64,000 nt of DNA, taken from contig DAOTUU010000061.1 of assembly GCA_034436555.1 (NCBI GenBank), positions 85,107 through 149,106 of the forward strand, written 5' to 3'. The notes beneath the pieces are model-generated. The model had not been told where the DNA came from. It saw only the letters and a list, made by a program, of their open reading frames with translations, and did not search any database. Position numbers and translations under genes: made by a program. The DNA comes from JAFMJV01 sp034436555. GTDB taxonomy: Bacteria; Chloroflexota; Limnocylindria; Limnocylindrales; CSP1-4. Positions 8,900 to 17,900 of the stretch are shown piece after piece. Positions within the stretch are counted from its first letter, which is position 1. Every line of letters begins with the position of its first letter.

Positions 8900-9628
8900 T
8901 CAGCCTGCCGGTCGGACCTGGCCGTGGTGGCCCAGGAGCGGAACGAACACGCATGCCTCGAGCGCGCGGCGCACGACCCGGTCGTCCTCGCGCCAGACGA
9001 CGGTCAGCACCTGCTGGTCCCGCGGGCCGAGGGGCAGCACCAGTCGCCCCTGCTCGTCCAGCTGCTGGAGGAGGGGTGGCGGCACATCGGGCGCGGCGGC
9101 CGCGACGATGATCCCTGCGTACGGGGCGTCTGGCGGGTGGCCCTCCCCGCCGTCTCCCACCATGGAGTGGACGCTGATGCCGAGGGCCGCGAAGAGCGCC
9201 CGGGCGCGTGCCGCCAGCTCCGGGTCGCGCTCCACGGTCGTCACCAGCACGCCCATCGCCGCGAGGACGGCCGCCTGGTATCCGGAGCCCGTGCCGACGT
9301 CGAGAACCCTGGGTACGCGGCCAGGGTGCGTCGCCCGCCAGGCGTCGATCTCGATCGCCTGGGTCATGCGGGCGACGATGAACGGCTGCGAGATGGTCTG
9401 GCCGCGCCCGATCGCCTGCGCCGAGTCGTCATACGCTCGATCGCGCACGTCGCTCGGCACGAACCGCTCCCTGGGTACGCGGCCCATGGCGGCCAGCACC
9501 GACTCATCGTGGATGCCATGGCCACGCAGCTGTTCACGAACCATGCGCTCGCGAAGCGCGACCGGCCCCTCGTCGATGGATCCGCGAGGAGCATCGCCGC
9601 GGGATGACTCGTCGCCGCGTTCCGCCAC
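8900..9628 (-). CDS. pcm: Protein-L-isoaspartate O-methyltransferase
   Basis: Motifs in order: RERMVREQLRGHGI, VPRERFVPSDVRDRAYDD, GRGQTISQPFIVARMTQ and the SAM-binding VLDVGTGSGYQAAVLAAMG, then VTTVERDPELAARAR. These identify PCMT, which methylates isoaspartyl residues to start repair of aged proteins. The GTG at 9628 gives 242 residues; an internal ATG at 9544 would give 214, closer to the family norm but cutting the first helix. It lies 17 bp after the stop of the upstream membrane-protein gene, so the two are probably co-transcribed. Confidence 0.85.
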   Translation of the reverse strand: MAERGDESSRGDAPRGSIDEGPVALRERMVREQLRGHGIHDESVLAAMGRVPRERFVPSDVRDRAYDDSAQAIGRGQTISQPFIVARMTQAIEIDAWRATHPGRVPRVLDVGTGSGYQAAVLAAMGVLVTTVERDPELAARARALFAALGISVHSMVGDGGEGHPPDAPYAGIIVAAAAPDVPPPLLQQLDEQGRLVLPLGPRDQQVLTVVWREDDRVVRRALEACVFVPLLGHHGQVRPAG

Positions 9629-9645
9629 GTCGAGCCGCCCGCGAA

Positions 9646-10467
9646 TCAGGGCGCCGCGAGTCCCGCCGGAGAGGCGACCGGCGCGGGTGACGCGATCGGG
9701 ATGCACACCGCGCCTGACGGCGCGGGGGACGCGCCGATCGCGGGGGAGCCCTGGGGCAGCACGCACGATGCGAGGGGTGATGCACCGGCCGTGGGAACCG
9801 CGGCCGTGGGCGCCGGTGTGGGCGCCGGGGTCGCGACGGGGGCCGCCGTGGCCGACACGGTCGGCGCGGCCGTGGGCGCCGGTGTGGGCGCCGGGGTCGC
9901 GACGGGGGCCGCCGTGGCCGACAGCGACGGACCGACCGACGGAACCACGGACGCGGCAGGACTCGCCGAGCCGGATGCGGCGGGCGAGCCGGATGCGGCG
10001 GGCGAGCCGGAGGCGGCGGGCGAGGCTGACGGGACCGGCAGCGGAGCGGGCGTGCGGCGTGGCGACAGCAGGCCGCCGTTGCCCAGCAGGAACCCACCCG
10101 CGATCACCAGGCCGAAGACAGCCACGATGATGCCGACCCACCACTTCGAGACCGGGTCGTCGACCCAGGGCAGCTCATCGCCGTCGACCGTCGCGGGGGG
10201 TGCGTTCTTGATGCTGGATGTCGACCCCTTCCTGCGGGCGGCGCGCTGAGCAGCTCCGGACGCCCCTGGCGCGATGTCCGTGGTCGTCGCGCCAGCGGAC
10301 GTGACGGTGGTCTCCGGGTCGCCGGCCAGCTCGCCCGCGGACGCGTCGACATCGCCTGCGGCCGGCCCGCCAGGCTCGGGAATCGGGTCGTCCGACGCCA
10401 CCTCGTCGGGTGTCGGCGTCGCGTCGGTCGGCTCGTCCGAGCCGGGGGTCTCCTTGGGGTCGGTCAT
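9646..10467 (-). CDS. Single-pass membrane protein with Pro/Ala/Ser-rich exterior domain
   Basis: 273 residues: an acidic, disordered cytosolic N-terminus (about 95), one membrane helix (KWWVGIIVAVFGLVIAGGFL), then a low-complexity exterior domain of S-P-A-A-S-G and P-A-P-T-P-A-P-T units generated by 18-bp and 58-bp DNA repeats. Two cysteines (ASCVLPQ and AVCIPI) sit in the C-terminal part. I recognise no enzymatic domain. The layout resembles cell-wall-spanning stalk proteins. The function is unknown. Confidence 0.7.
   Translation of the reverse strand: MTDPKETPGSDEPTDATPTPDEVASDDPIPEPGGPAAGDVDASAGELAGDPETTVTSAGATTTDIAPGASGAAQRAARRKGSTSSIKNAPPATVDGDELPWVDDPVSKWWVGIIVAVFGLVIAGGFLLGNGGLLSPRRTPAPLPVPSASPAASGSPAASGSPAASGSASPAASVVPSVGPSLSATAAPVATPAPTPAPTAAPTVSATAAPVATPAPTPAPTAAVPTAGASPLASCVLPQGSPAIGASPAPSGAVCIPIASPAPVASPAGLAAP
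9800..9923. repeat. 58-bp perfect direct repeat (9800-9857 and 9866-9923)
   Basis: Two identical 58-bp copies 8 bp apart lie inside the Pro/Ala-rich membrane protein gene. The 66-bp period keeps the reading frame and duplicates a P-V-A-T-P-A-P-T-P-A-P-T segment. Confidence 0.9.
9968..10021. repeat. 18-bp tandem repeat, 3 copies
   Basis: Units gagccggatgcggcgggc (x2) and one variant encode S-P-A-A-S-G repeats just outside the membrane helix of the same protein. Confidence 0.9.
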
Positions 10468-10550
10468 CCGTGGCGCTCCTGTGCCTGCGTCACGCGCTGG
10501 CTGCCCGCACCGGTCGCGGGTTCAGGCGCCATGGTCGCAAACTTCTCGGT

Positions 10551-10946
10551 TCACCGTGTGGGCGTGCGCCACAGCAGGGCGATCCGCGCGAGCGCGCCCG
10601 CGACCTGCATGGCGCGCACCATGGGCCCCACTCGACCGTGGGTGAGCTGATCGAGTCTCGCGCGGGACGTCCGCCACGCGTGCGTGAGACCCGTGATGTC
10701 AGCATCGAGGCGCGCCGTCTCCTCGCGCACGCGCGCGAGCCGCAAGGAGGTGATGGTGGCCGTCTCGCGTGCTGCGGCAAGGTCACGGCCGATGGCCGCG
10801 GTCCGGTCTGCCGCGCGCATCGCGGCCCGATCGACGCTGCTTCGAATCCTCCGGGCCGCCAGCAGCATGCCCGTCGCCCCGAGAGCCGCCAAGGCGGCCG
10901 ATGGGACGGCGACCGCCAGGAGCAGAGTCAGGGTGTCGGCGTGCAC
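10551..10946 (-). CDS. Small N-terminally anchored coiled-coil membrane protein
   Basis: 131 residues from a GTG at 10946 (V-H-A-D-T-L-T). One N-terminal helix (TLTLLLAVAVPSAALAALGA) is followed by a basic stretch and an Ala/Arg/Glu-rich amphipathic region (residues about 35-100) likely to form a coiled coil. The shape resembles DUF948-like envelope proteins, but I see no diagnostic motif. It starts 26 bp after the DUF5317-MFS gene and is probably co-transcribed. The start is uncertain because the frame is open upstream inside that gene. Confidence 0.55.
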   Translation of the reverse strand: MHADTLTLLLAVAVPSAALAALGATGMLLAARRIRSSVDRAAMRAADRTAAIGRDLAAARETATITSLRLARVREETARLDADITGLTHAWRTSRARLDQLTHGRVGPMVRAMQVAGALARIALLWRTPTR

Positions 10947-10972
10947 GGTCGGCGATGATAGGCCGTGGGCGC

Positions 10973-12985
10973 TCAGGTGTCGCGCACTGCTGGCAACAGC
11001 GCGCCCGCCAGACCCGCCACCACGGTCACGCCACCCAGGGCGGCGATGACCGTCCCGACGGGAACCGCCTCGGCGACCAGGCTGCTGAGCGCCGCGGACG
11101 CCGTCATGGAGCCGAACACCAGCGCGCCCCGGATGCTGATCACGCGGCCCATCAGCTCGCTCGGCACCAGCTCCCCGAACAGCGTCTGGGACGGCACCAG
11201 CCAGATGAGGTTGAAGATCCCGACCGCCAGCGCAGCACCGATCGCCCACGCAGGGTCGCCCGCCAGCCCCCAGACCACCGTGGCGATGCCCATCAGCACG
11301 AAACCACCGATCACCAGCGGGCCCTTGCGCATCCGTACGCCCACCAGGCCCACCACGAATGCCCCGACCAGGTTGCCCAGGCCGATGGCGCCCTCGAGGG
11401 TCGAATAGACCTTCGATCCATCGGTCTCGGACCGGGCACCCAGCAGGTCGCTCACGAGATACGGCGTGAGCGCGATCGTCGCCCCGATCGAGAGCTGGCC
11501 GATGAGGCTGATGAGCGTGTTCTGGAACAGCGGGGCACTCGCCCGCAGGAACGACCAGCCATCGCGAAGCTCGTCCAGGAAGGTCCTGATGGCGCCGCCC
11601 ACGCGGGGACCGATGGTGCGGACGACCGGCGGGATCGCGATCCCGGCGATGAGCGCCCCGCTGACCACATAGCTGGCTGCATCGATCCAGAACGCCAGGG
11701 CCAGCGAGCCGCCCAGGAAGCTCACCAGCAGGCCCGCCAAGGGGTAGCCGCCCACCTCCATGAGCGTCTCGCCCGTCCACATCGCGCTGTTGGCAGGCAG
11801 GAGATCCTCCTCCTTCACGATCCTGGGTAACACCGCCGCGCGCGCCGGCCGGAAGAACAGGCTCACTGAGGTGATGAGGAACACCAGGACATACGCGAGG
11901 GCCAGATCCAGCTGATAGGCGAAGGGGAGCACCAACACGAGGCCGGCCCGGATGATGTCGGCGGCGACCATCACGCGCTTCTGGTCCCAGCGGTCCACGA
12001 GGGTCCCCGCGATCGGCCCGATGAGCAGGTTCGGCAGCATGGCGGCCACGAACACGAGCCCCGACAGCAGCGGTGACGCCGTCTCGGTGACCACGAGCCA
12101 GGCCAGGGCGATCTGGTTGAGCTTGTCGCCGAAGGCGCTCGTCGTCTGGCCCACCCAGAACGCCGAGAAGCGGGCGTCCCTGGCGAGGCGCACGTACGGG
12201 TGGGTCCGGACCCGCTCGCCGATCGAGGGTCGCCCGATCGAGGGTCGCCACGGGGCGTCTCGTACCGGCGCCGCAGGGACGCTGCCCACATTTCCGTCCG
12301 CGAGGGACTGGGGACGCACGCCGCGTCCGGGGCCCATGCCGGTGCCCATGATGACGGGGCGTCTCGCGAGGGCGGCGGATCCCGGGTCCGGGCGCGCGGG
12401 TCCGGACCACAACGACACACCTCCGTCATCGGGATCCGGGTCGCCCCACCGGAGGGTCGCGAAGACGAACCAGCCGAGGCCCACGGAGATGAGCACATCG
12501 CCCACGCTCACCACGTTCGGGAGGAGGGGGGCGGGGAACGGGATGATGTCGCCCAGCGGACCGGCCATGAGCAGGAAGTCGGTGCCCAGGTCCATCGGGA
12601 GGGCCACGTGGTACGTCGGATCAAGTTCCGTCGGTGCGAGCCCGGCTGCTGTGACGGCAGGCAACCAGACCGGCATGTGGCCGCCGTTGACCAGGATCGC
12701 GGTCGCGTTGAACGCGACGCCCACCAGCACCACCAGCATCCCTGGGGATCGCCGGTTCAGCCACATCGTCACGATGAGCATCGCGAAGGCCGTGGCGAAC
12801 AGCGGCACGCGCAGCTGGTCGGCCAGGTCCACGCCCCGTGAGATGAGCAGCTGCGTCCCGAACCGGAGCGCGATCGCGGCGAACAGGAGGATGGCGTACC
12901 GGAGACGCGCGTTGACGAGCGCGCTGAGTCGGCCCCCGACCGCGAGGCCAAGCAGCAGTCCGACGACGACTCCGGTCAGCAGCAT
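10973..12985 (-). CDS. DUF5317 domain fused to an MFS (MFS_3/enterobactin-exporter-like) transporter
   Basis: 670 residues. Residues 1-190 are a DUF5317-like membrane domain with GHMPVWLPAVTA and GDIIPFPAPLLPNVVSVGDV, the conserved core of that family. After a soluble linker of about 55 residues, a 12-helix MFS transporter starts at RFSAFWVGQTTSAFGDKLNQ, with the A-motif-like GPIAGTLVDRWDQKRVM. MFS_3 members mostly export small molecules by proton antiport. DUF5317 is normally a stand-alone protein of about 180 residues, so this is a fusion. No frameshift is seen at the junction. The ATG at 12985 has no good ribosome site. Confidence 0.75.
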   Translation of the reverse strand: MLLTGVVVGLLLGLAVGGRLSALVNARLRYAILLFAAIALRFGTQLLISRGVDLADQLRVPLFATAFAMLIVTMWLNRRSPGMLVVLVGVAFNATAILVNGGHMPVWLPAVTAAGLAPTELDPTYHVALPMDLGTDFLLMAGPLGDIIPFPAPLLPNVVSVGDVLISVGLGWFVFATLRWGDPDPDDGGVSLWSGPARPDPGSAALARRPVIMGTGMGPGRGVRPQSLADGNVGSVPAAPVRDAPWRPSIGRPSIGERVRTHPYVRLARDARFSAFWVGQTTSAFGDKLNQIALAWLVVTETASPLLSGLVFVAAMLPNLLIGPIAGTLVDRWDQKRVMVAADIIRAGLVLVLPFAYQLDLALAYVLVFLITSVSLFFRPARAAVLPRIVKEEDLLPANSAMWTGETLMEVGGYPLAGLLVSFLGGSLALAFWIDAASYVVSGALIAGIAIPPVVRTIGPRVGGAIRTFLDELRDGWSFLRASAPLFQNTLISLIGQLSIGATIALTPYLVSDLLGARSETDGSKVYSTLEGAIGLGNLVGAFVVGLVGVRMRKGPLVIGGFVLMGIATVVWGLAGDPAWAIGAALAVGIFNLIWLVPSQTLFGELVPSELMGRVISIRGALVFGSMTASAALSSLVAEAVPVGTVIAALGGVTVVAGLAGALLPAVRDT

Positions 12986-13103
12986 GGCGCGGCCCGACCG
13001 GTCCGATCGACGATGGCCTCCGGCAGGATCGACACGCCGCCAAACGTACTGCCTGGCTGGAGGTCCGTGGGACCCGGATCGGTCGCGCGAGGGTACCGGT
13101 CGT

Positions 13104-14543
13104 TCAGGTCGGTCCGGCGGTCGGCGTGGACGAGGCCGTGTTGACCCCGCGCAGCTTGGCGACCTGGGCGAGCATCGGGATGGCGGGACTGATGACCGGT
13201 TCGGGGTCCGGCTTGGGCCAGGCGCCGCTGGCGGTCTCGGTGCGCGCGAAGGCCTCGACCACCCGAGGGTCGAACTGGATGCCCGCGTACTTGCGCAACT
13301 CCGCCAGGGCCTCTCGCGCGCCCATCGGGTTGGGCCGATAGGGACGGATGGCGGTCATCGCCTCGAACGCGTCCGCGACATGCAGGATCCGCGCCAGAAG
13401 CGGGATCTCCTCCCCGATGAGGGCCCGCTCCGCGTCGCCCATCTTGACCTTGGGATAGCCGGAGCCGTTGTACCACTGGTGGTGATGGAGGATCACCGGC
13501 AGGATTGGCTCCAGCGCCTCCACGTCGCGCAGGATGTCGCGTCCCTTCTCTGGGTGGGCGTTCATTGCCATGCGCTCCTCCCGGTTGAGCCGCGACGGCT
13601 TCAGCAGGACCGCGTCGGGGATGCCGATCTTGCCCACATCGTGCAGCAGGCCGCCCCACTGGAGGCTCTCCAGGTCCGCCTCAGAGACGCCCATCTCCTG
13701 GCCGATCTCCATCGCGATCGTGGAGACGTTCTCGGAGTGCTGCTTCGTCGAGGGATCCCGGGCGTCGATGGCCGACGCCAGCGCCTTGATGGTCTGGGTG
13801 AACATCTTGCGAATCTCGACGACCGACTGGTACGCCGCCCGCGTCGTGTACAGCGGAATCGCAAACACCACGGCAACCAGATACCGAACGTTCAGATACG
13901 CCAGGACCATGAGCCACGCCATTGGGACAAGGCCAACCAGCGTCAGCCCATATGAGCGAATGCTCGCCGCAAAGACGCTAGAGAGGCGACGCTGCTGCAC
14001 GATAGCGACGCCAGCCGACGTCAGGAACGCCTCGACCAGGAAGTAGGCAGCGCCTGCGGTTAGGGCAGCAGCGAGCGTAGCCACGGACATGGTTTGAGTA
14101 CCCGGCGTGAGCCAACCAGGAATCAGGAGCCAGTACACCCACCCAGCCAGCGCCGCGCTGATCGCAGTCGACGAGTGGTTGGTCAGGGTGCCCCACCACG
14201 GCACCCGTCCTCGCAACTCGCGTGCATCCCATGTACCCAAGAGCGCGACAACCGCCGCTCCAAACGGCCCAAATAGGAGCGCAGTCGCGAGAAGGGGGGC
14301 GATAAAGGTGCTTACAACCGGACCGCGTGGAATCTCGACAGGGAAGAGCGTCGCAATGAAGGTGATGAATGTCCAGAATGCGACGTCCTCGACCCCGAAC
14401 GCCCCCGCCGTGGCGAAGCTGATCGGATGGGCCGATGCCGAAAGGAGTGTCAGCATCGTCGCGGTCATCACAACCGCACAAACGAAGACGCGGAGCGGCT
14501 TGGTCAATTGTGTGCCAGTCGTGCGAAGGGTCGTCCCACACAC
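13104..14543 (-). CDS. Membrane-anchored HD-GYP phosphodiesterase-like protein
   Basis: 479 residues with six to seven N-terminal membrane helices (about 15-240) and a C-terminal HD-GYP domain: HSENVSTIAMEIG, LLHDVGKIGIPDAVLLKP (HD pair near residue 300), HHHQWYNGSGYP (GYP near 360) and ILHVADAFEAMT. Metal-binding residues are all present, so c-di-GMP hydrolysis, or a related cyclic-nucleotide activity, is likely. The membrane half is clearly lower in GC (about 58-60%) than the catalytic half (about 65-68%), with the break near 13.79 kb. The GTG at 14543 lies only 4 nt from a strong hairpin; a start a little downstream, before the first helix, is possible. It is the last gene of the regulator/peptide cassette. 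Confidence 0.85.
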   Translation of the reverse strand: MCGTTLRTTGTQLTKPLRVFVCAVVMTATMLTLLSASAHPISFATAGAFGVEDVAFWTFITFIATLFPVEIPRGPVVSTFIAPLLATALLFGPFGAAVVALLGTWDARELRGRVPWWGTLTNHSSTAISAALAGWVYWLLIPGWLTPGTQTMSVATLAAALTAGAAYFLVEAFLTSAGVAIVQQRRLSSVFAASIRSYGLTLVGLVPMAWLMVLAYLNVRYLVAVVFAIPLYTTRAAYQSVVEIRKMFTQTIKALASAIDARDPSTKQHSENVSTIAMEIGQEMGVSEADLESLQWGGLLHDVGKIGIPDAVLLKPSRLNREERMAMNAHPEKGRDILRDVEALEPILPVILHHHQWYNGSGYPKVKMGDAERALIGEEIPLLARILHVADAFEAMTAIRPYRPNPMGAREALAELRKYAGIQFDPRVVEAFARTETASGAWPKPDPEPVISPAIPMLAQVAKLRGVNTASSTPTAGPT

Positions 14544-14547
14544 AATA

Positions 14548-14570
14548 GGGGAGGGCGCCAGGCCCTCCCC
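14548..14570 (-). terminator. 9-bp GC-rich hairpin between the small ORFs and the HD-GYP gene
   Basis: ggggagggc / gccctcccc form a perfect 9-bp stem with a 5-nt loop. On the minus strand it follows the 30-residue ORF by 29 nt and ends 4 nt before the HD-GYP GTG. There is no run of T after it, so it may act as an attenuator or mRNA-end stabiliser rather than a true terminator. Confidence 0.55.
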
Positions 14571-14599
14571 ATGACTCGGTAGTACTGGCGTCAGTCAGC

Positions 14600-14692
14600 C
14601 TAGAGCACTCGGAGACCTGATCCGCCGGCGACTGCGGTGATCGCCACGCTGACAAGTACTACGGTCGTTCTCCAGGCGGTACGCCACGCCAT
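14600..14692 (-). CDS. 30-residue hydrophobic small ORF, overlapping start with the 51-residue ORF
   Basis: The ATG shares a base with the stop of the upstream 51-residue ORF (TGATG), the classic arrangement for coupled translation. The product is MAWRTAWRTTVVLVSVAI followed by a short TAVAGGSGLRVL tail: a basic, Trp-containing N-terminus and one short hydrophobic segment, as in a tiny membrane or exported peptide. No homologue is recognised. The frame is open for 37 codons upstream, but the coupled ATG is the best start. Possible roles include signal peptide, membrane modulator of the HD-GYP protein or leader peptide; none is proven. Confidence 0.4.
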   Translation of the reverse strand: MAWRTAWRTTVVLVSVAITAVAGGSGLRVL

Positions 14693-14847
14693 CAGAAGAT
14701 CTTGGTGCCTGCGTTCGGCTCCATTGCGTGCCCTTTCTGGACCGGAACGGTCCTCGTGCCCAGCCGGTTCGGGAGTTGCACCACTGGCTTCACGACGCCC
14801 CAAGTGCCCGAGTTACAGGCGCCGCTTCTAAGCTCCGAACCATTCAT
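14692..14847 (-). CDS. 51-residue small ORF with strong ribosome site, downstream of the BTAD regulator gene
   Basis: The ATG at 14847 is preceded by AGGAGG at ideal spacing (AGGAGGCC-ATG). The peptide begins MNGSELRSGACNSGTWG, continues with a P-V-V-Q-L-P-N-R-L-G-T region and ends KGHAMEPNAGTKIF. It has no membrane helix. Codon third positions are not as GC-rich as in neighbouring genes, in keeping with the low-GC stretch. The stop overlaps the ATG of the 30-residue ORF. A good ribosome site, coupling, and placement between a giant STAND/BTAD regulator and an HD-GYP gene argue that it is real. A precursor peptide, a signal, or an AfsS-like small effector are all possible; I cannot assign a function. 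Confidence 0.5.
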   Translation of the reverse strand: MNGSELRSGACNSGTWGVVKPVVQLPNRLGTRTVPVQKGHAMEPNAGTKIF

Positions 14848-14852
14848 GGCCT

Positions 14853-14872
14853 CCTAGTACCGCGGTACTAGG
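14853..14872. promoter_or_regulatory. 20-bp perfect palindrome over the ribosome site of the 51-residue ORF
   Basis: CCTAGTACCGCGGTACTAGG is perfectly symmetric. On the minus strand its right arm supplies the first bases of the AGGAGG ribosome site, so it could be a protein operator or, as RNA, a 10-bp hairpin hiding the ribosome site. Confidence 0.6.
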
Positions 14873-14943
14873 CGACCACCTGCAGAGTGCCGAACCGATG
14901 TCCATGGCAGGCATAAGTAGGACTACCTACGGAGCATCAGTGC

Positions 14944-17900
14944 CTAGTCTCGGCTGACTGACTCGAGAACCGTCTGAAGGGGTGCGGCGGGCTCTCCGAA
15001 CTCACGCTCATGTTCGAGCGCGAACTGCCGGTACAGGTGCCGAGCAGCCGCTTCGGACCCTGAAAGGAACAGGGATGCGGCGAGAAGCGGTTTGAGTTCG
15101 AGTGCCTCCGGATCGATCGCAATCGCATGGCGAAGAATCGCGGACGCCTCTGGGGCTCGCGCCGGCATGCGGGCCTTAGCCGCCTGCTCCACCAGGTCCA
15201 GGAATGCCGAGTGGACATGGTCGCGCCAGCGAAGCGCCCATTCCTCATACTCGAATTCCGGGGCGAAGCGGCCTCCGTATGCTTGGATGACCGACATCGC
15301 CTCAGCAGAGCCAGGCCGTTTGGTACACAATTCCGCTGCCTGTCGTGCGAAGGCAGCACTGTCGACATGGACGAGGTCTGAGGCGAGGTATATCAGGTCG
15401 GTCTCTACCGGCACGTATTCGACGAGGGGTCGACCATCGTCCTTGTCGGACACCAGCTCTTGTCGAAGGAAGTACAGTGTTTGGTGCAGACTGTTAGAGG
15501 CCTGCGACGGTCCCTGGTCCGGCCACAGCGCCTCAAAGACCTGCTCCCGAGTGGCAGTGTGTCGAGGTCGACTAACCAGGTAGAGCAGCAGCGTGGCGGC
15601 TCGACGTCTGACGTCAGCCAGCATGACCTGACGCTCGGCCAATACCATCGACGTTTGGCCGAGATCGTGAATCATTAGCGTCGGACTGATTCTCTTTGCG
15701 AGCTGGCTGGATAGCGTATTGTCTCGCACGGACCTCTTACGCTTCTGCTCCCAGTCTCGGATGATGCTCACATCTTCCGCTAACCCCACACTCGCGAGCA
15801 GGGTGGCCGTAGTTCGCCCATTGACGGAGGTGGCCATGGTCAAGGCACGACGAAGTGATGGTCGCCAGCGCTGTGGCCACTTCCTCACATGCGCGCCCAA
15901 GGATGTGGGTACCGTCTTCAACTGATTCAATGCGGGAGCGACTGCGTCGACCGCGACCAGAAGAGCGGACGCGCTGAGCACCATCCGTTCTTCCAGGATG
16001 TCCACAAGTCCATCGATATCGGAATCGATGATCGTGGACAGGAGCGTTATGTAAGGAAACCATCTCTTACAGTGCAACCGAGTCAACTCCAAGCCGGACT
16101 CTCGGATGTGAACGGCGGCTTCTGCAGGACTTAGATTCGCAATAGCGGAGAAGGCTCGGACTACGAGCACGAACCCCGTCTGATTGATGTCGAATTGCGA
16201 CGTTTGGGCACGGCACGCGTGTAGCCAAGCGCCGGCGGAATTGCCGCGTGCAAGCTGGAGGCACGCCTCCGCGGCATGCATGACACTGGTCGAAAGTGGC
16301 GACCGCGAGCCAGTGCCAAGAGAGTCCCACCCCGCCTTGATGAGACCGCCAGCATCCCGCGAGTGTCCGGTCCAGAGCAGCAGGAGCGCGGCTTCAGCGA
16401 GTGCGTCTGGGTGCAGGACTGGACGACGTACCGCCGCGTTCGCTGTCAGCAGGGCGCCGTCGTGGTCTTCGAGCTCAAATTGCGCGTGGGCCATCGCGAC
16501 CATCGCCGACGCGGTCTGCCCCTCGTCGCTCTCGGCCATGCCGAGGCTTTCGACGGCCAGGCGGCCCTCGCGAAGCGCCTCATCAAGAGCCCGCTGGGCA
16601 AGCAGCGTCAGACAGAGGTTGTGTCTCGCGAGACCAACGTAGAGGTGGAGCCCCTGGCGTCCTGCCTCGTCCGCAAGACGGCTCACGGAGGATATGGCAC
16701 CACGAGCGTCGAGTGCGGTGCATAGGTCGAACCAAGCGCGCGCGATGAGCGCAAGGAACGGCGGCGCCTCACCGTCGTTGATCACGTCATTCAGGACCTC
16801 GGGGACTCGGTCGTGATCGGGTGTACTGTCTAGGGCGCTCGCGGTGGCAAGACGCACCAGTGCACGATCCCGGCCGCTTGCAAGCGCGTGACTGTCCAGG
16901 CCACGAAGCAGTTGTAGGGCGGATGGGGCGTCCCCCGAAGTCGTAAGGCCCCGGGCTTGAATGACAAGCACGGGGGGAGTGGGAACCAAATGTGGAATCC
17001 GATCTAGTAGCCTGAGTGCTGCGCCGACAGCACCGGTGCCGAGGGCGATGATGGTGGCGTCGCCGATGACGCGCATCGCCTGCTCGCCCTCGCCCGCTTC
17101 GATGAAATGGTGCGCGGAGGTCGGCCAATGCGACGGCTCGGCAGCTTCGGCCACGCGCAGATGCATGCGGCGGAGGGTCTCGACCGACGTCGTCACGGAG
17201 AGATGGCTCGCGAGGAACTCGCGGAGAAGCGGGTGGAAACGACGGCTCGCGCTGCGCGCCGAATTGCGACTCATCAGGCCGAGTTCGTCGGCATCGTCGA
17301 GCGCAGCCTCGACCCTGCGGATCGGCGGCGCGTCATCCAGCACCGAGAGTGCCGCGGACACCCAGGCCGGGACGATCCGGTCGAGGATGGAGGCATGCAG
17401 CAGGATCTGCTGCATCTGGACCGTCTGGCGGCCCAGGACTTCCTCGGCCAGGAAGTCGTAGAGCGGTTCGTGACTGCCTGCCAGCGCCCGGATGAAGCCC
17501 TTCACCTCAGCCTTGCGCTGGCCGCGCAGGGAGGAGTAGATCAGTGCAAGGCTGGCACCCCAGCCCTCGGTCCTGGACTCCACGATGCCCACCAGGTCGC
17601 CGTCGAGCGGGATGCGGTAGCCGACGCGGAACAGATCGTCGGTCTCCTCGCGCGTGAACCGCAGGTCGTCCGTGCCCAGCGACACCACGTTGCCCTGCGC
17701 TGTCTGCCGGCCGAGCCGCAGATCCGGCTTGCCGCGCCCACTCAGCACGAGCGACAGGTGCTCTGGTGCCCGGTCGATGAGCCGCTCGAGGACGGCGCGC
17801 ACATCGGTGTTCCCCTGGATGTGCTGGATGTCATCCACGATCAGGACGGTGGGCTCGACGACCGCCGCGTTGAGTTCCGCGATGAGCTGGCCGGTCGCCT

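Noticed and set aside
9800..9923. 58-bp repeat considered as a CRISPR array
   Set aside because: Only two copies, an 8-bp spacer, in frame inside a coding sequence, no cas genes.
14600..14803. 67-codon version of the 30-residue ORF starting at 14803
   Set aside because: No ribosome site at 14803, and it would overlap the better-supported 51-residue ORF in another frame. The coupled ATG at 14692 is preferred.
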